A stretch of DNA of 64,000 nucleotides from Lepeophtheirus salmonis (taxonomy: Eukaryota; Arthropoda; Copepoda; Siphonostomatoida; Caligidae): assembly GCF_016086655.4 (NCBI RefSeq), contig NC_092584.1, positions 15,985,907 to 16,049,906 of the forward strand, read 5' to 3'. The position numbers and the translations under genes are program-made. This document shows, in pieces, positions 1-12,115 of this stretch. Every line of letters starts with the position of its first letter. Position 1 is the first letter of the stretch. The notes beneath the pieces are model-generated. The model searched no databases, had not been told where the DNA came from, and worked only from the letters and a program-made list of their open reading frames with translations.

Positions 1-525
1 ATTCATGTGTACCATATGTATGTTTTCACTCTTACCTTCTGCTGGAGCTCTTAAGAAAACCCCATCTCTATTAAGGACTCAGACTACTTTATTAAAACTT
101 CCTTGAACAAAAATTTAACAATTTTTAATAAAAAGAATTTAGACAATTATACGTCATGAAATTTTAACAAAATTGATATCCTTTTTATCACCTTCAACAA
201 TAATAATTTAAAGTTACAGTTTCTTCGTATTAAAAAAAATATATTTTATTTGAAAAACGTGGATAACATTTTTTAAAGGGAAGGATAAACATGGATCAGA
301 TGATGGATAAAAGTATTTACTTAAATCTCTTTTTTGTTTTAAAGAAAAATGAGATGATTATAGCGAAGATTTACTCATATTTAGTACAATGACTCAATTT
401 TTTTATTACTGCAGTGTTTGTGAGTCGAAAAGGATTTTTTTTAAACTCAATTTTCTCTCCAATTTATCATCAAATTTAAATAAAAATACAAACCCATTTT
501 GAAAGCTATACAGATTTTGATTTAT
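1..525. other. AT-rich stretch, no gene seen
   Basis: Low-complexity A/T-rich DNA with no long open frame, splice-flanked coding segment or inverted repeat that I could recognise. It lies just beyond the C-terminal end of the transposase remnant that follows. Confidence 0.5.
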
Positions 526-1261
526 TCCATTCAATAAAATCACCTCCTGCCTCAATTACAGTCTCCATATGAGGCCCAAAGCGTAATAAGGACTCTGCCG
601 GTTGGTCCCTTGGCAAATCCTAGAATTCCTTTTTGATCCAACTGATAAGTTCGTCTTTTGTGAGGGATGGGCTTCGGTTGGTGTGTCGTATGATCGCGCC
701 CTAAAGTAAAAAATCCATTGGATTCAGATCCGGCGAGTTTGAAAGCCAAAATTCTGGCAAGATGAAGTTGTCAAAATTGTTTTGGAGACATCTCAGACAA
801 TTTTTGAGGTGTATCAGTGAGGCAAGTCTTGCTGACCCATATAAGATCTCCCATTGTAAACCATATTGATTCAGGTCTTCACTTGGTCTCTAAACGTCCA
901 AATATGCATTTGTATTGACCCTGTAGTCTGGGGTCACACACAAGGAGGCATGACGTCGCCTTCGGAGATAACCACCCCCAACACAATGACGTGCCTGCGT
1001 AATATTCATTATCCAAGGAAAACTTGAGGAGGTTGAGGAACTTTTTGGAGTGCTCTAAGCGCTTATCCTTGTCATTTTTGTCAAGATATGTCCCTTCCTC
1101 ATCTTGATTGAGTAGTAACGAATGTTTTTGTAAATGCAGAGCTGGATCAGCAACTGTACCCGGCTAAATTCTCGAGTAATTACCCTGAATAGACTTTCCT
1201 TGGAACTCATTGACAATTTATTTGATTCTGGCACCGTATTCCGGACTCCAGACACAGGCAC
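526..1261 (-). mobile_element. Decayed mariner-type transposase (maT-like group)
   Basis: Read on the minus strand in shifting frames, this stretch gives a near full-length but broken transposase. The catalytic motif SPDLNPMDFLL is at 707-736, preceded by a degraded QQD..H segment about 100 bp upstream in coding direction. The C-terminus reads VIEAGGDFIE at about 525-555, the ending typical of this transposase group. The N-terminal third near 1055-1261 resembles the helix-turn-helix linker region (VITRE). Several frameshifts and stops are needed to read it, so it cannot encode an active enzyme. No terminal inverted repeats or TA flanks were recognised. Related decayed copies with the same style of catalytic region are at 10780-11075, 27310-27700 and 32500-33080. 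Confidence 0.75.
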
Positions 1262-2429
1262 ATCGATTTTTGACCTCTAATGACGTTGATGTTGCCTCAA
1301 AATCATCTTTTATAGGCCTCAGTTTCCTTCCTAACTTTGCAAACGAAAGTCGAGTAGAGTCCCAGTGATATGTTGTTACTTCCATTGCAGATTACATGGA
1401 GGGATCCTTGCCACTTCCAAATATTTGGAACAATGAATTTGTGAATTGATTCCATTTTTTTCCATGTGGAACAAGTTTTAACAATTAGTTAATTATATGT
1501 ATTTGTTTACCCAAGAGAGTGCACCAAAGTAGTGACATAGATAGGTTGCGTACCCTCTATTTAAAACTTTTTTTGAGGTATTTGTACTATATTATTAACA
1601 GGCCTGTTTATAATTTTTCAAAAAAGATAATGATACATCCTTTAAATAAAAAACGCGTTTGAATAACGAAACGGAAGAGAGGTGAGGATATATTAATTCC
1701 ATATTATAGAGAATTAAAAGAATAATTTAATCTCAAACTTAACTCTGCGTAAAAATATAAATATATTTTATTTTACTCACTTTTTCAAATACAAAATAAA
1801 TTCCACCATCAAAATCATCACTTCCTGTTGTAAGAGGTAGAGAATCCATCAAAAGAGGATGTCTCATCCGGAAAGGGTCCGTAAGCCATAATCTGACGAC
1901 CATAGCATTTAAATCTGTTGGAAATTTGTCGATCTACTATGATGGCGTTTAAATTTTCTGATATTGCTTAAAACGAAACAAAAAGTCGTTTTAAAAGTGA
2001 AGGATGAAAGATTAAAAGTGAACTATTAATTAAATTCCAAAACAATGAGCAAATAAAGAGAAATAATCGATTGAAAAGTGTAAACAATAAGTCTTATAAT
2101 TACTTATAAATTATTAGTTAACATATATTATTGCAAAATAGTTATTTTGTATATATCAACAAACGCTGTAGATTTTTTCTTTTGTGTGTAGTGTTTGTTT
2201 GTGACAAGTCCCTTACTCCAAGCAATATCTTATAACTTTTTTGCTAATGCCGCCAGTTGTTACTTTTGAACCTTACAAAAATCAACAATAAAAGAATATC
2301 TCTTTATCTCTTCTTTTTTTTACAGTAGATGAAGCTGTTGTGTGGGTCGAGGGTTCACTTTATATTCTTAATATAAGGAGAAAAGTGAATAAGTGAAAGA
2401 ATAGACACTCAGTAAAAGAAGAGCATAAA
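1262..2429. other. Intergenic or intronic DNA, no gene seen
   Basis: A/T-rich sequence between a transposase remnant and the 3' end of a LINE. No open frame above background, no repeat match elsewhere in the window and no convincing splice-flanked coding segment was seen. Confidence 0.45.
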
Positions 2430-5400
2430 TATGTTTTGGTTTTTTTATTTATATTCATAAATATTCTTCTTTAAAATTAATTCCCTAAATCAAACACGTT
2501 GAAAAATTGATAAATATGACGTACGTAATAAATCAATTTTCAACAAAGCGCTCCTTCTATAAAATTGGATAAATATTGAACATTTTGCAGGAGTCCTTAA
2601 TAAATAAACTATATGAGGATATCTGACATTGAGCAGTAAATTGCTTTCCATCCCCCCTGAATCCTCGAATTGGAACTCTTGATCCTCTTTTGGTATTAGG
2701 TAGATTCAAACAATTTAAATATCCATTGCAGATTTTATCCGCTTGTTCTTCAGAGTTGGAGGGAAAATTCATTCTTAAGTGCCACGAAATTGGAGTGCGA
2801 TGGATGATTAGAGCTCTTTTCAGATCGAAGAAAAACTTTTCACTATTGAAGAAAGAATTATGTTCAAGATCATGAACTGGGATTATATTTTTGGATAACG
2901 CGGTCATTCCAACTTTTTTGGGTCCATGAGGTTTTAAAAGAAAAACTAGTTAGTACTATTCTGACGCATAATGTCAATAGACGAGGAGGATAAAAAGACT
3001 AGTGTCCCTATCCAGATGATCCTCTGTACAGCTGCCCAAGAATGAGATAATTCCTTAATTTTGTCATTATTAAAATCGGTTCCTAGCATTACGCAATTGT
3101 AGGCAGAATGGGACGAAATAGTCTCCCGCCACTCAGACTCCGAGTTTCTTGAGAGGCCAATTAGAATCTCTCGATAAATTTTCTGAATAATTCTAGAGAG
3201 CAAAGACTCCTAACTGACTTTTGGGTCTTTTTAAGGAATGTATGTAGCTTGGATGAAAAAGCTGATTGAGCCAGAAATTGTATTCGTCAATGACCTTCTC
3301 GGCTAACCATGGAATATACGTTGCCTTATACAGAGATGTAGCAATAATTTGGTAATTAAAGAGGTCAATTCTTTTTTGGAGATTAAATTTCTTCCATTTG
3401 TGAATCGAAGAATTAATAAAAAGTTTAAATCAGTCCAGTTTTTATACGAGGCTCCTTTGTTTTCCCACTTCCCTCCTAAAATATCTACATTCTTTTTGAT
3501 AGAGCAATCAGCTATTCTAAGTCTTTCAAAGAGATCTCATTTACTTAGAAGGAGAATAATTGTATTTTTCTTGTTAATCTTCAAATAAGACCTTTTGACA
3601 TATTTCTTGAAGTAATTCATTAAAACTTTAATCCTCTTTGTTTATTGACTTCTGAATTTCCCTCAAATATCAAATAATATCGTCAGCATACCTATCAATA
3701 ATATGTTTTGATGTTACAATTTCCACTCCAAAATCCTCAAACTTATTTCTCATGTTATCCCCAAGATCTTTAATCCCTACAGCGAAAAGTTGCAGAGCTG
3801 AAGGACAACTCTGGCGACAACTTATTTTTTAAACTCTAGGATCACTTTCCAAATCATCATATGCAATAGTCGACGTACCATTGAATAGAAGAGCTCTAAT
3901 TGGCTTGACAAATCTTCTAGGAAGTAGTTTATTTATTGCTCTCAAAATATGTCTTTGTAAAATGGTATCAAAGGCCTTACAGAAGTCATTTCATATTATT
4001 TTGTATACTCTCAATTCCAGTTTGAATATTTCTTGATATGTCGGAAATCATCCTCCCCTTCAGGAATCCTTTTTGCTCCAGCCCGAGCTTATAATTTGAA
4101 AATTGATTCCATTTTGGCGGCAAGAATACCAGAAAGGATTCTATAGTTTTCATTAAGAACACTAATTTGTCTCCAGCTATTGACATCTGTAGGCTAACCT
4201 TTTTTAGGAATCAAGGCTATCCTGCCCTTCGTCAACGACTTTGGAAGATGCCCATGTATTTCTATGGACTTTCCTATCTTAACCAAGTAAGGAGCAACAC
4301 CATCAATGCACAGAGTGAAAATATTGTCATTAACACCCTCAATACACCGAGTGAAAAATTTGCCAAAAACATCATCAGGCCCCGAATTTTCCCATCTTTA
4401 AAGTTATTTTTGATAAAAGAAGTTATAACTCCTTTAGTAAAAATCGAGTGCTTAACTAATTTTGACTCAGAAAAATTAACTCTCTCACCCCCAACAGTCT
4501 TTTGGAATCGCAACTAAAAAAGATTCAATATCTCCCGAGAGTTTGAAATAGAGTTTGATAGTTTTATTGATGATAGACGTAGACAAACGTTGTTTAGGAA
4601 GAAGGTTTTTTAATTTTTTAGAGTTAAATTTTTCACTGACAATTTTTGCTCTAAATTCCAATTTAGAAATCTCCAAAAATTGAAATAAGTTTATAATATC
4701 GGAAGTAATAGTACATACAAATAAGGATAAATATTAGAACGTATTTGAAGCTTGCTGATAAAATTTGTGTCTTTCAAAACCTATTTTGGAGACTAAAAGT
4801 GTGTTGTAGGTCAATAAAATTAGGGGAAAAATGGCAATAAGCTTATGATTTGAATCAGAAAAGGGCCAATAAAAAGCGTTTTTAGTTTTGGATAAGAAAG
4901 ATGAAGAGGCAAGGGCCAGATCGATTCGGGAAGTCTTTTAGTCAATTCTCCAGGACACAATGTCTTTTGGGGTCAAAGGTCAAAATTCTAATTATGTCAT
5001 TCAAACTCAATTTGAGTTTAGATACAGTTTTTTCATTGCTGTACCAACGATTCGTATTATATAAGTGAACATTTAAATACCTATGATCAATAGAGGTTAA
5101 AAGTTATTCTTATAAACATTTATAGTAGACTGAAAGAAGGTGGGACATTTCACATTAGGTCCATATGCTTTTATTACATAAAACCACCACTTTTTGTTAG
5201 AATAAAAATGTTATGTCAATCACGAATCCCTGATAATTCTTCAACAGATTTAGGTTCTTGGATTGAATTTAAAATTAGAGAAAGTATACCCCTATCGATA
5301 CCAAAGCCTGTCAAAAAGTAATGATAATGTACGCAATGCTGAGGTAGGAAGGAACCTTAACATCTTGAAGGCATATAATTTCAGATTTATAATGAAATAA

Positions 5401-5600
5401 ACTTTTCATTAAGGCGTGATGGGAAATACATTTTTTTCCTCCGCTTGTGTTTAATGAAATAATTTTTCCTACATCAGCAAAGTGAAGATGAGGATTCCAA
5501 CAGCTCTTGAAATATTTGATGATAAATGGATTGGACAATTTTTGAACCTAAGATTGATAGTGACAATGATAATTTAAATGATAACAATCTTTAAATAATT
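2430..5600 (-). mobile_element. Non-LTR retrotransposon (LINE), copy A, decayed
   Basis: A minus-strand LINE ORF2 that can be followed through many frameshifts. The apurinic-type endonuclease start is at 5311-5538 (ISLNTSGG... then IICLQD). The reverse transcriptase fingers are near 4190-4400 (GPDD, then GRIALIPKK), followed by QKGFLKGRMISD at 3986-4186 and palm motif A (FCKAFDT) near 3960. The catalytic YADDI box is at 3676-3690. The thumb and C-terminal region is at 2557-3350 and matches copy B (51900-53697) residue for residue over long runs, for example PWHLRM and KATYIPWLAE. The 3' tail near 2430-2510 shares TTAAAATTAA and CCCTAAA with the tail of copy B. Relative to copy B, about 500 bp around the last Cys/His cluster is missing. 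The C-terminal style suggests a Tx1/L1-like clade, but I am not certain of that. Confidence 0.88.
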
Positions 5601-7189
5601 ACTAATATAATTGTCCTATGTCAAAAATTTCATGTCGAATATATGAAAAGGAAGTTTGTTAACTAGTTGTTCGTCCAATTTCCATGTATAATATAGTTCT
5701 TATTTTTACCAACTATATTTATGACTTGTTGTTGATTTTTCCTTAGGCTACTATTTGCCTTGAGTCCTTTATTACAACTTTTACACTTTTGATGTTAAAT
5801 ATTAGTATATATTTATTAATGAAAATCCATTTTTAATAGCATTTTGCTTCTGTAGAATAAACAATTGATTTCAAAAAATATAATAGTTCTTATTACAAGT
5901 ATATTTATATTCCATATTTTACTTTATTTTTTTGCATGGAAAATGAGTATCTATCTATTTTTGAACAGAGATCTAACATTTTGACTCTCAAGGAAACAAT
6001 TTGAAATAAATTATTTACTGATGGAGTAAGTTAAAATACGATTGTAATTTGCCAACTCATAAGCTGGATTAAATAATAATCCGTTCATTATATTAGGTAA
6101 TTCCATTACAACCCGTTATCTTAATTGTATCTCACAGCTTATCTTCCAAAAAGAAGTAGAAAATATCATCAAAAATCAGTTGTTAGTTAGAGAAAACTTT
6201 TCATCTATTACTATTTCATAATTGTTAGAAATTGTTTTCAGCTTGACCATAAGTAGTGTTAGCCGTTCATTTTGTTTGAAATCACAAAAAATCGGGGGTT
6301 TTTTCAGTGTAAGTAAAAAAATCTTAATAAAAAAAGTCATAGTTTGTGGTCCAGTGAATACATACAACTTTAGTTGAAGAAAATATCTGAAAGTATTAAT
6401 GCTTTTTAGGTTATTAAAGATTTGTTGCTTGAAAAAAAGTTGGAAATGAATATTCAACGAGCGAGATTTAAGCATTATATGAAGTTTCCACCTCCGTAAA
6501 CCACTCAACTGCAGGAAATAAGGTCATTTATATACTTCTCGAGAAAAATCAAACAAGGACCTACAATCCCCAACCGGTAACAAAAATGTGTTCAATTAAT
6601 GTATGAGTCATGTAAACACATCCAATGTACTCTCTTTTTTTTCTCTATAATAATACACACTCAGTAATTTTATATTTACAAATGTACCTAAGCCATGCTA
6701 GATAAATTAGACATTCATGTTTTTTTTCTCAAACATTTGTTTCATTAAGATTAAATCTTTCTAACAAATAGGCATTTTGTATATGCAAGTATTTGTGGAT
6801 GAGTGTTACTTGGGGGAAGAAGAAATACTATTTCAAGTATAAGAAGGTGTTATAAACAAAATGTGGAAAATATTTATATTCAAACAAAATCCAAGATCCC
6901 CCGAAATATGAACATTTGTTTCAATAAATGTATAAAAAATACAATTTGTTATTGAATGCCATATAAAAAAGATTAAAAAAATTATACAGCCAAATCTTTA
7001 TGAGTTCAACTTTTCTATAACATTTTCTTTTCATTCAAGACTTTGTATAAGAATAAAATTAATATAAACTCTCCTTTTTACACTTACTAGACATAAATTC
7101 AAAAATATACGTTGGACATTTTAAATCGGGAGATTTTATTTCCTAGAATTAGTTTATCAATTCTCTAATATTTTGCTCTTAGAAAGTGA
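5601..7189. other. Gene-poor stretch, no feature seen
   Basis: A/T-rich sequence with only short open frames lacking motifs, for example 110 codons at 6176-6508 (-) with lysine- and leucine-rich content expected from base composition. No repeat relationship to other parts of the window was recognised. Confidence 0.45.
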
Positions 7190-7640
7190 ATTAAATCAAA
7201 CTTCCCGGCACTTGATGTGGAACACCTTGTTCATGTTGTCCACTAACTAGAGAATGAGAGCCTGCAAGGAGTCAACAATCCTATGTGCACTATTTATTGT
7301 ACTCTCTCTCTCTCTAAGAGACCCCAGGCTCTTTATTCCTAGGGGTTTGGATTTGACAAGCTATGTTACCTCATTTTCTTTGCCAAAAACTAAACCAAAT
7401 TTACTGAATACAAATTTTTGATAGCAGACGAAGTGTGCATCAGAGCCCCATCTTTCTGGAAGACATATATCCCTTCAGGTGCTAGCAAGTTTGTTAAGGA
7501 TTTACAGACGTCCTTCAGAATATCTCAGAAACCCTCCTTGTGCGTGCACCATGTACGGATGCGCACAATAATGGACTCACAGAGTTCGTATTCGGAGGAC
7601 ATCTCAAGAATTGTGTATATTTCCTAATACAATTTTGTCA
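7190..7640 (-). mobile_element. Mariner-type transposase remnant, catalytic region
   Basis: The minus strand encodes YVFQKDGALMHTS near 7420-7470, the second catalytic Asp box (usual form QQDGAPAHT). It is followed by a degraded FWAKKM / NP / LLERE block and, near 7200-7260, DNMNKVFHIKCREV. The third catalytic box is badly eroded. The region is short of an N-terminal DNA-binding domain, and a CT-dinucleotide expansion (7301-7315) interrupts the frame. It is a dead fragment of the same broad transposase group that is common in this window. No terminal repeats were found. Confidence 0.65.
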
Positions 7641-8280
7641 GTTGAATCTAAAGAACATACTTTCATAAACATAGATATCAGGGTTGCCAATATATTTTAG
7701 TTCTAAACTTGTTCCGGACTTTAAATCCACAACCAATAATTTATGTCATTAAATATGCATTCATAAATCATTATTCTCGAATATCGTATTTTCAAGTAGG
7801 AGACCCAAAATTTATAATGGGGATGCCATCAGGGGTGGTCAAAGATCGGGAGAAGATGCGTTAGGTAACGTTGGCAATTTTGACAAATATTTTCTTTTTA
7901 TATAAATCACAAATTTGACAAATTATTTTATTTTTGTTAGATGAGACAAAAAACTTTTTTTAATTTAAATAGCTATAATTAAATATTTAAATATTTTTAC
8001 CGAAGGAAATTTCATCAAAAGATAATTTTGAACATGTGGTCTTAAAATAGTTTTTAATATGTATAGAATAGCTGATGGAAAAATTAATTCTTTTTTTTTT
8101 CAATAAATGGCTTTGTTAATGTGGGTTTCGTGTTTTAAAAGTGGAGTCGTATTTTTTTATGTTCCAATTACTGGTCAAATAGAGTTGCAATGAAATACGT
8201 ATAATTAAACATTATAGTATTACATAGAATTAACGTTGATTATAAACAACGCTCTCAGGAGAAATTATTCTCTTGAACTC

Positions 8281-8395
8281 AGTGTGCATAGGTTTGCGAC
8301 CTGGTGATTCCTAGAGAAGGAAATTTACTCTATGTATATGGTCTTCACAAAAGATTCTTAGGTTAGGTTGAATAAATGTAAGTCTATAATATTTA
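8281..8395 (+). repeat. Dispersed repeat, copy 1 (partner at 50290)
   Basis: This stretch matches 50290-50405 in the same orientation. Shared landmarks are GGTGATTCC, AGAGAA, a TATTTATGG-like block, AAAAGAT, and a run reading TAGGTGAGATGGAATAA in one copy and TAGGTTAGGTTGAATAA in the other. It has no coding potential, and the family is not recognised. Confidence 0.6.
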
Positions 8396-8439
8396 CTTAT
8401 ACCTAGTCTGTGCAACTCCATCTAACAAATTAAATATAC

Positions 8440-8600
8440 AATATTTTGTAATTTCTTCTGAATTTCCTATGGACTTTGATTTTTGTATCCAGAAACTTAA
8501 TTTTTTAGAAAAGATATGGATTTTTGAATTTTTTTCCCAAAAAATTTAATATTTTGTAATTTTTTTGTGGAAAGCTGTAGATTCTGATTATTTATGAATT
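8440..8600. repeat. A/T-rich degenerate tandem repeat
   Basis: Imperfect repetition of a unit combining AAAAAATTTAATATTT with AGCTGTAGATT or TATGGATTTTTGAATT. The same style of unit recurs at 11650-12115 and 63640-63800. It is too degenerate to fix a period by eye. Confidence 0.45.
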
Positions 8601-9207
8601 TTGAGTCTATTTCGAATGCACTCATTGACACCAGATGGTTAGTTTAATTATATTTCTACAAATTTTCAAACAACACTACAATGAAAATTTATTGTGACTA
8701 CACTGTTGCATAGAGTAACATTTAGTGTGATCACATAAAAAAAATTGAATATTTTAATGTTAAATTAACATTAAGCTTACAAGGTTGAAATAAAGTCCAT
8801 GAAGACGACACTCATATATTATCAGATGGATGGAAGAGTGCTGTGTATTGACGAGGTAATGAGGAGACACAAACTATTTAAAGGTGATGACATCCAGGAC
8901 GACCGAGAGAAGTGAGGAGAAGGAAAGGTGTGGAGGAAAAATACAACGGTTATTTATAAGACATCGGTATTCTTATTAATACAAAAACCTACTTACTCTA
9001 ATACATACATAAATCACACAACTATTTATACTTAAAATCAGGTAAAACACTCTACTTTAAACATATATATATATACAAGAACATAAGAGAAGAGAACATG
9101 GGGGAAGGAAATACGAATAAGAGCGACCGAGGTTTTGGATCACGATTTGTAATCCCTAAAAGGGATTAAGTAGTGGAGGAAGCCTCCTTCCCATCACTCC
9201 TCAAAAC

Positions 9208-9515
9208 ACTGTTTTCTAAGCCGATATATTTGCCATAAAAGAGGTTCTTTCTTGGATTAAAGACAATCGTGAGAAATGTGGGCCCAGAGGATTTTGTATC
9301 TGGTCAGACTCTCAAGTAGCAATTGGAGCATTGCAGTCAATAGAGACAAGAGTTATATTGTCTAAGATACCAAAAATCTTTTGGGTCGTTAGCTACTGAG
9401 GTCTTTCTATGCCTCTGGTGGGTAAGAGGTCCCATTAATATCACTAGCAAGGAGGTGGCGGATATGCTAGCTTAAGCGGGAGCTCTGGATCAACCTCCTA
9501 TTCGAATTGTTGGAA
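9208..9515 (+). mobile_element. RNase H domain fragment of a LINE-type element
   Basis: The plus strand reads ADIFAIKEVLSWI, then CIWSDSQVAIGALQS, then, after a stop and a frameshift, WVRGPINITSKEVADMLA and AGALDQPP. This follows the order of a retroelement RNase H domain: an acidic residue in the first helix, the SDSQ.A strand, then WVxGH and NExAD-like boxes. Here the GH histidine position reads GP and NE reads KE, so the domain is both frameshifted and altered. RNase H of this kind is found at the end of ORF2 in several LINE clades (I, R1, LOA-like). No reverse transcriptase was recognised upstream, so only this piece survives. It does not belong to the LINE at 2430-5600, which shows no RNase H. 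Confidence 0.7.
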
Positions 9516-9559
9516 TCCCTCGGTCATCTTCGAAAAAAATATAATTTGATATATTAATA

Positions 9560-10385
9560 ATAATTATATCATAAGTATTACCTCTAAAATCAATTAACAA
9601 AGTTCTTAAATATGTGAGCGCCACCTAGTGGGTAATATTTAAAAAAAGAGGCCATATCTCGCTAACCTATTGCCCAATTTTAAAATTATTTTCTTAAGTG
9701 TAATTTCAACTGCATACATACAATATATATATATATATATATTTTTATTTTTTTCAAATAATTTTACCATGGATTTATTGCATATATTGAAGTATAATTG
9801 ATATATCTTAGAAATAATATTAAATTTGCATGCTTGAATTAAAGTTGAAGGAAGTAACTAATATAAATACATTTTTTAGTGGAACATGGAACTCTTGAAG
9901 AAATTAAAAAAATATATATATATGTTTCCGATTTGTGCAATCCTTCATCTTCCAATTGGGTCACAAAAATATGGCTCTTGAAACATAAAAACATTAAAAA
10001 GCATTGCTTTCCCCTAGTTTTACCCCAATTATACCAACAAATTCAAACTCCTCACCCCGAAAAACAAATAAATTGATAACAAAATTATATTTCTATCATA
10101 AATAGGACCTCTAAACTCAGTTATTAAAGTTTTTTAATATTTGAGCGCCAATTAATGGTTAGGATTTTAAAAAGAGTCGTATCTCGCTAACCGGTTGCCC
10201 GATTTTTAAATTATATTTCTTGAAAATTTAAGTTTAACTGCTTTTATGCAATTCTTAAATATTTTTTCACATAATTCATCCATGGGTATATTGCATTTGT
10301 TTAAATATAATGGAAATATCCTCGTACATTTTTTCATAGCAATTATCATAGTCTATGCTTGAAGAAATGAAGGAAACTCCATCGA
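9560..10385. repeat. Direct repeat of about 300 bp, offset about 527 bp
   Basis: Two related units, about 9560-9865 and 10085-10385, lie head to tail. Shared blocks in order are CCTCTAAA, GTTNTTAANATNTGAGCGCCA, ATCTCGCTAACC, TTGCCC, an AACTGC block, ACCATGGATTTATTGCAT versus CCATGGGTATATTGCAT, then a TGCTTGAA block. The intervening 220 bp is not obviously duplicated. There is no coding content. The motif GAGCGCCA looks like part of a transposon end, but I cannot assign it. Confidence 0.65.
9723..9742. repeat. AT dinucleotide microsatellite
   Basis: Ten uninterrupted AT units inside the first copy of the 9560-10385 direct repeat. The second copy lacks the expansion, so it arose after the duplication. 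Confidence 0.85.
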
Positions 10386-10779
10386 AGAAAAGAATGTTTC
10401 AACACTAAAGACTATACATAGGTAAAGTTCGAAACTGTAAAATAAAAGCATAAAAAGCTGACGAATATGACAAAAATATTACTTGGCATGTGATTCTATA
10501 AATAGTAAAAAAAAGTACCAGGATTTTTTTTATTTTAATTGGCCGTGCTGAAGGGATTTAAAAACATTTCATTTCTTGGCTTGGGATCACTGTCTTTTAT
10601 TATGATACCAAGTTTGAGGGCACTCTGTAGACCATTTTGATTCCAACAGCTGGATAATTCGTTCCAAGTATTTTTATTAAACCTGTATGCATAAGGACAC
10701 CAATTTGAGCTCTGAACCTCAATATTGTCCAAAGTTGTTCTTTGTTATGTATTTTTAACGTTTTGTGCTACCTTGACCT

Positions 10780-11075
10780 TTCAAATTTAATGGCCTCATA
10801 GGAAGCCTGGAAGACACAAATACAAAAAATAGTCAAAAATTGTGTGAAGACAATTTCGCTAATTTCCGGCATTGGTTAATGTAGACCCCCTCCTCACCAT
10901 ACTGCAACCCTATGACAATAAATCTCAGATGCTGTCAAGAGGAAGGCCTGTGTCTCCTTCCATTTGAATTTTGATGCCTTAAGGTATGCCGTGGTAAAAG
11001 AATGGTGTCACATGTCGAAGTAATAGGTGAAGATTACCTGCAAGGCCTTCAGGCCGAAAGTGGCCCCTTTAAGAT
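10780..11075 (+). mobile_element. Mariner-type transposase remnant, C-terminal half
   Basis: The plus strand reads QKLCEDNFANF, then TPSSPYCNPM (the catalytic WPPSSPDCNPMD box with two changes), then KACVSPS and AVVKEWCHMSK. This matches the order usually seen downstream of the last catalytic Asp. The C-terminal GGYIE ending is not present, and frames shift at least twice. The upstream 10535-10760 has higher GC and may be part of the same element, but I could not read transposase sequence in it. No terminal inverted repeats were seen. Confidence 0.65.
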
Positions 11076-11456
11076 ATAATTTTTTATTTATAGTAAAAAA
11101 ATATATATAATGTCTCATTATCTAACCAGTTCTACTTTTTGAGAGTCATGAAAAAATTTGTTCACAATTCGCAGAGTATTTCATCAAAGGACTTTTTTTT
11201 TTTTTTAATTTAATATTTATTAAATTTTATTTAACCTTATTTTAGAAAAGGTCAATCTTATTTATGGTCTAACTTAAGATATTTCTTCTCTATGTATACA
11301 TTTTATATTCCAAAATCTATAACCAGCGCTTAAGAGCGTGCCCTTGGATAAGTAACCCCACCTAAAACCGACCTTGAGTTCAGTTATACTCTATATGATT
11401 TGGGTAAGGAGAAATATCAATTATTCTCCACAATTTTCCTTTTATAGTCATCTTCT

Positions 11457-11640
11457 GACAAATAGTGTTGTGTCAGTCCTCATTAAGGATTGAAGACTTC
11501 TGTCCTGTCAAGTTCAGTAGTGTATGTAAGTCCTAAAATTTATAAAATTCGACTCTTGATGCCGCCACTCAATTCTAAATTAGTGTTAATACTAAAAGCC
11601 CAAAAGACCAAGGGCTTAAGGAGCTGTCACAATGTAAGAT
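11457..11640 (+). repeat. GTCC/GGAC-rich dispersed repeat, copy 1
   Basis: This copy begins AGTGTTGTGTCAGTCCT, then TTAAGGATTGAAGACTTC, TCAAGTTCAGTAG and TAAGTCCTAAAATTTATAAA, then CTCTTGATGCCGCCACT. The same blocks in the same order occur at 30280-30500 and 31093-31298 (+) and, inverted, at 49590-49690 and 51450-51640. There is no open frame. Its length and lack of coding content fit a short non-autonomous element, but no diagnostic end (poly-A, TIR or tRNA-like box) was identified. Confidence 0.6.
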
Positions 11641-11649
11641 TATATTTTG

Positions 11650-12115
11650 GAGGATTTGGGTTTGAAAAATCCAAGAATTAAATTTTTTGAAAAAAAATTT
11701 AAAAAATTAAATTTCAAATATCAATTTGTTTGAAAATGTTTTCAAAAATTCACAAGAAATTATTTTATTGGAAAATAATTTTGAAATATTTAATTTTTGG
11801 AAAATAATTCCAAAAATTCATAGCTATTCTTAAAAAATTATTTTTTTTGAAAAATAATTCCAAAAATTCATAGCTTTTCTTAAAAATCTAACATCTACAG
11901 CTATTTCTAAGAAATTTCAAATATTAAATTTCTTGAGAAAACAGATCCAAACAGCTATAGCCGCCTAGTAAAATATTCAATTTTTTGGAAAAATTTCTAA
12001 AATTAAATTTCAAACATTAAATTTTTTGGAGAATGTTTTTAAACATCTATAGATATTTACAAAAAATAAAATTGTTTAGAAAAAACTTTGAAAAATTAAA
12101 TTAAATTACTCAATA
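11650..12115. repeat. A/T-rich degenerate tandem array
   Basis: About six to eight imperfect units combine AAATTAAATTT, GGAAAATAATTCCAAAAATTCATAGCT and TTCTTAAAAA. Two adjacent units near 11795 and 11850 are almost identical. The array abuts a G-run and CCCCTCC block at 12116-12140, a combination also seen near 63620-63800. Confidence 0.6.

Larger units (their letters stand above)
7641..9207. other. Gene-poor stretch holding two short repeats
   Basis: Apart from the dispersed repeat at 8281-8395 and the A/T-rich repeat at 8440-8600, I see no gene. A short TA run sits near 9065-9075. Confidence 0.4.
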
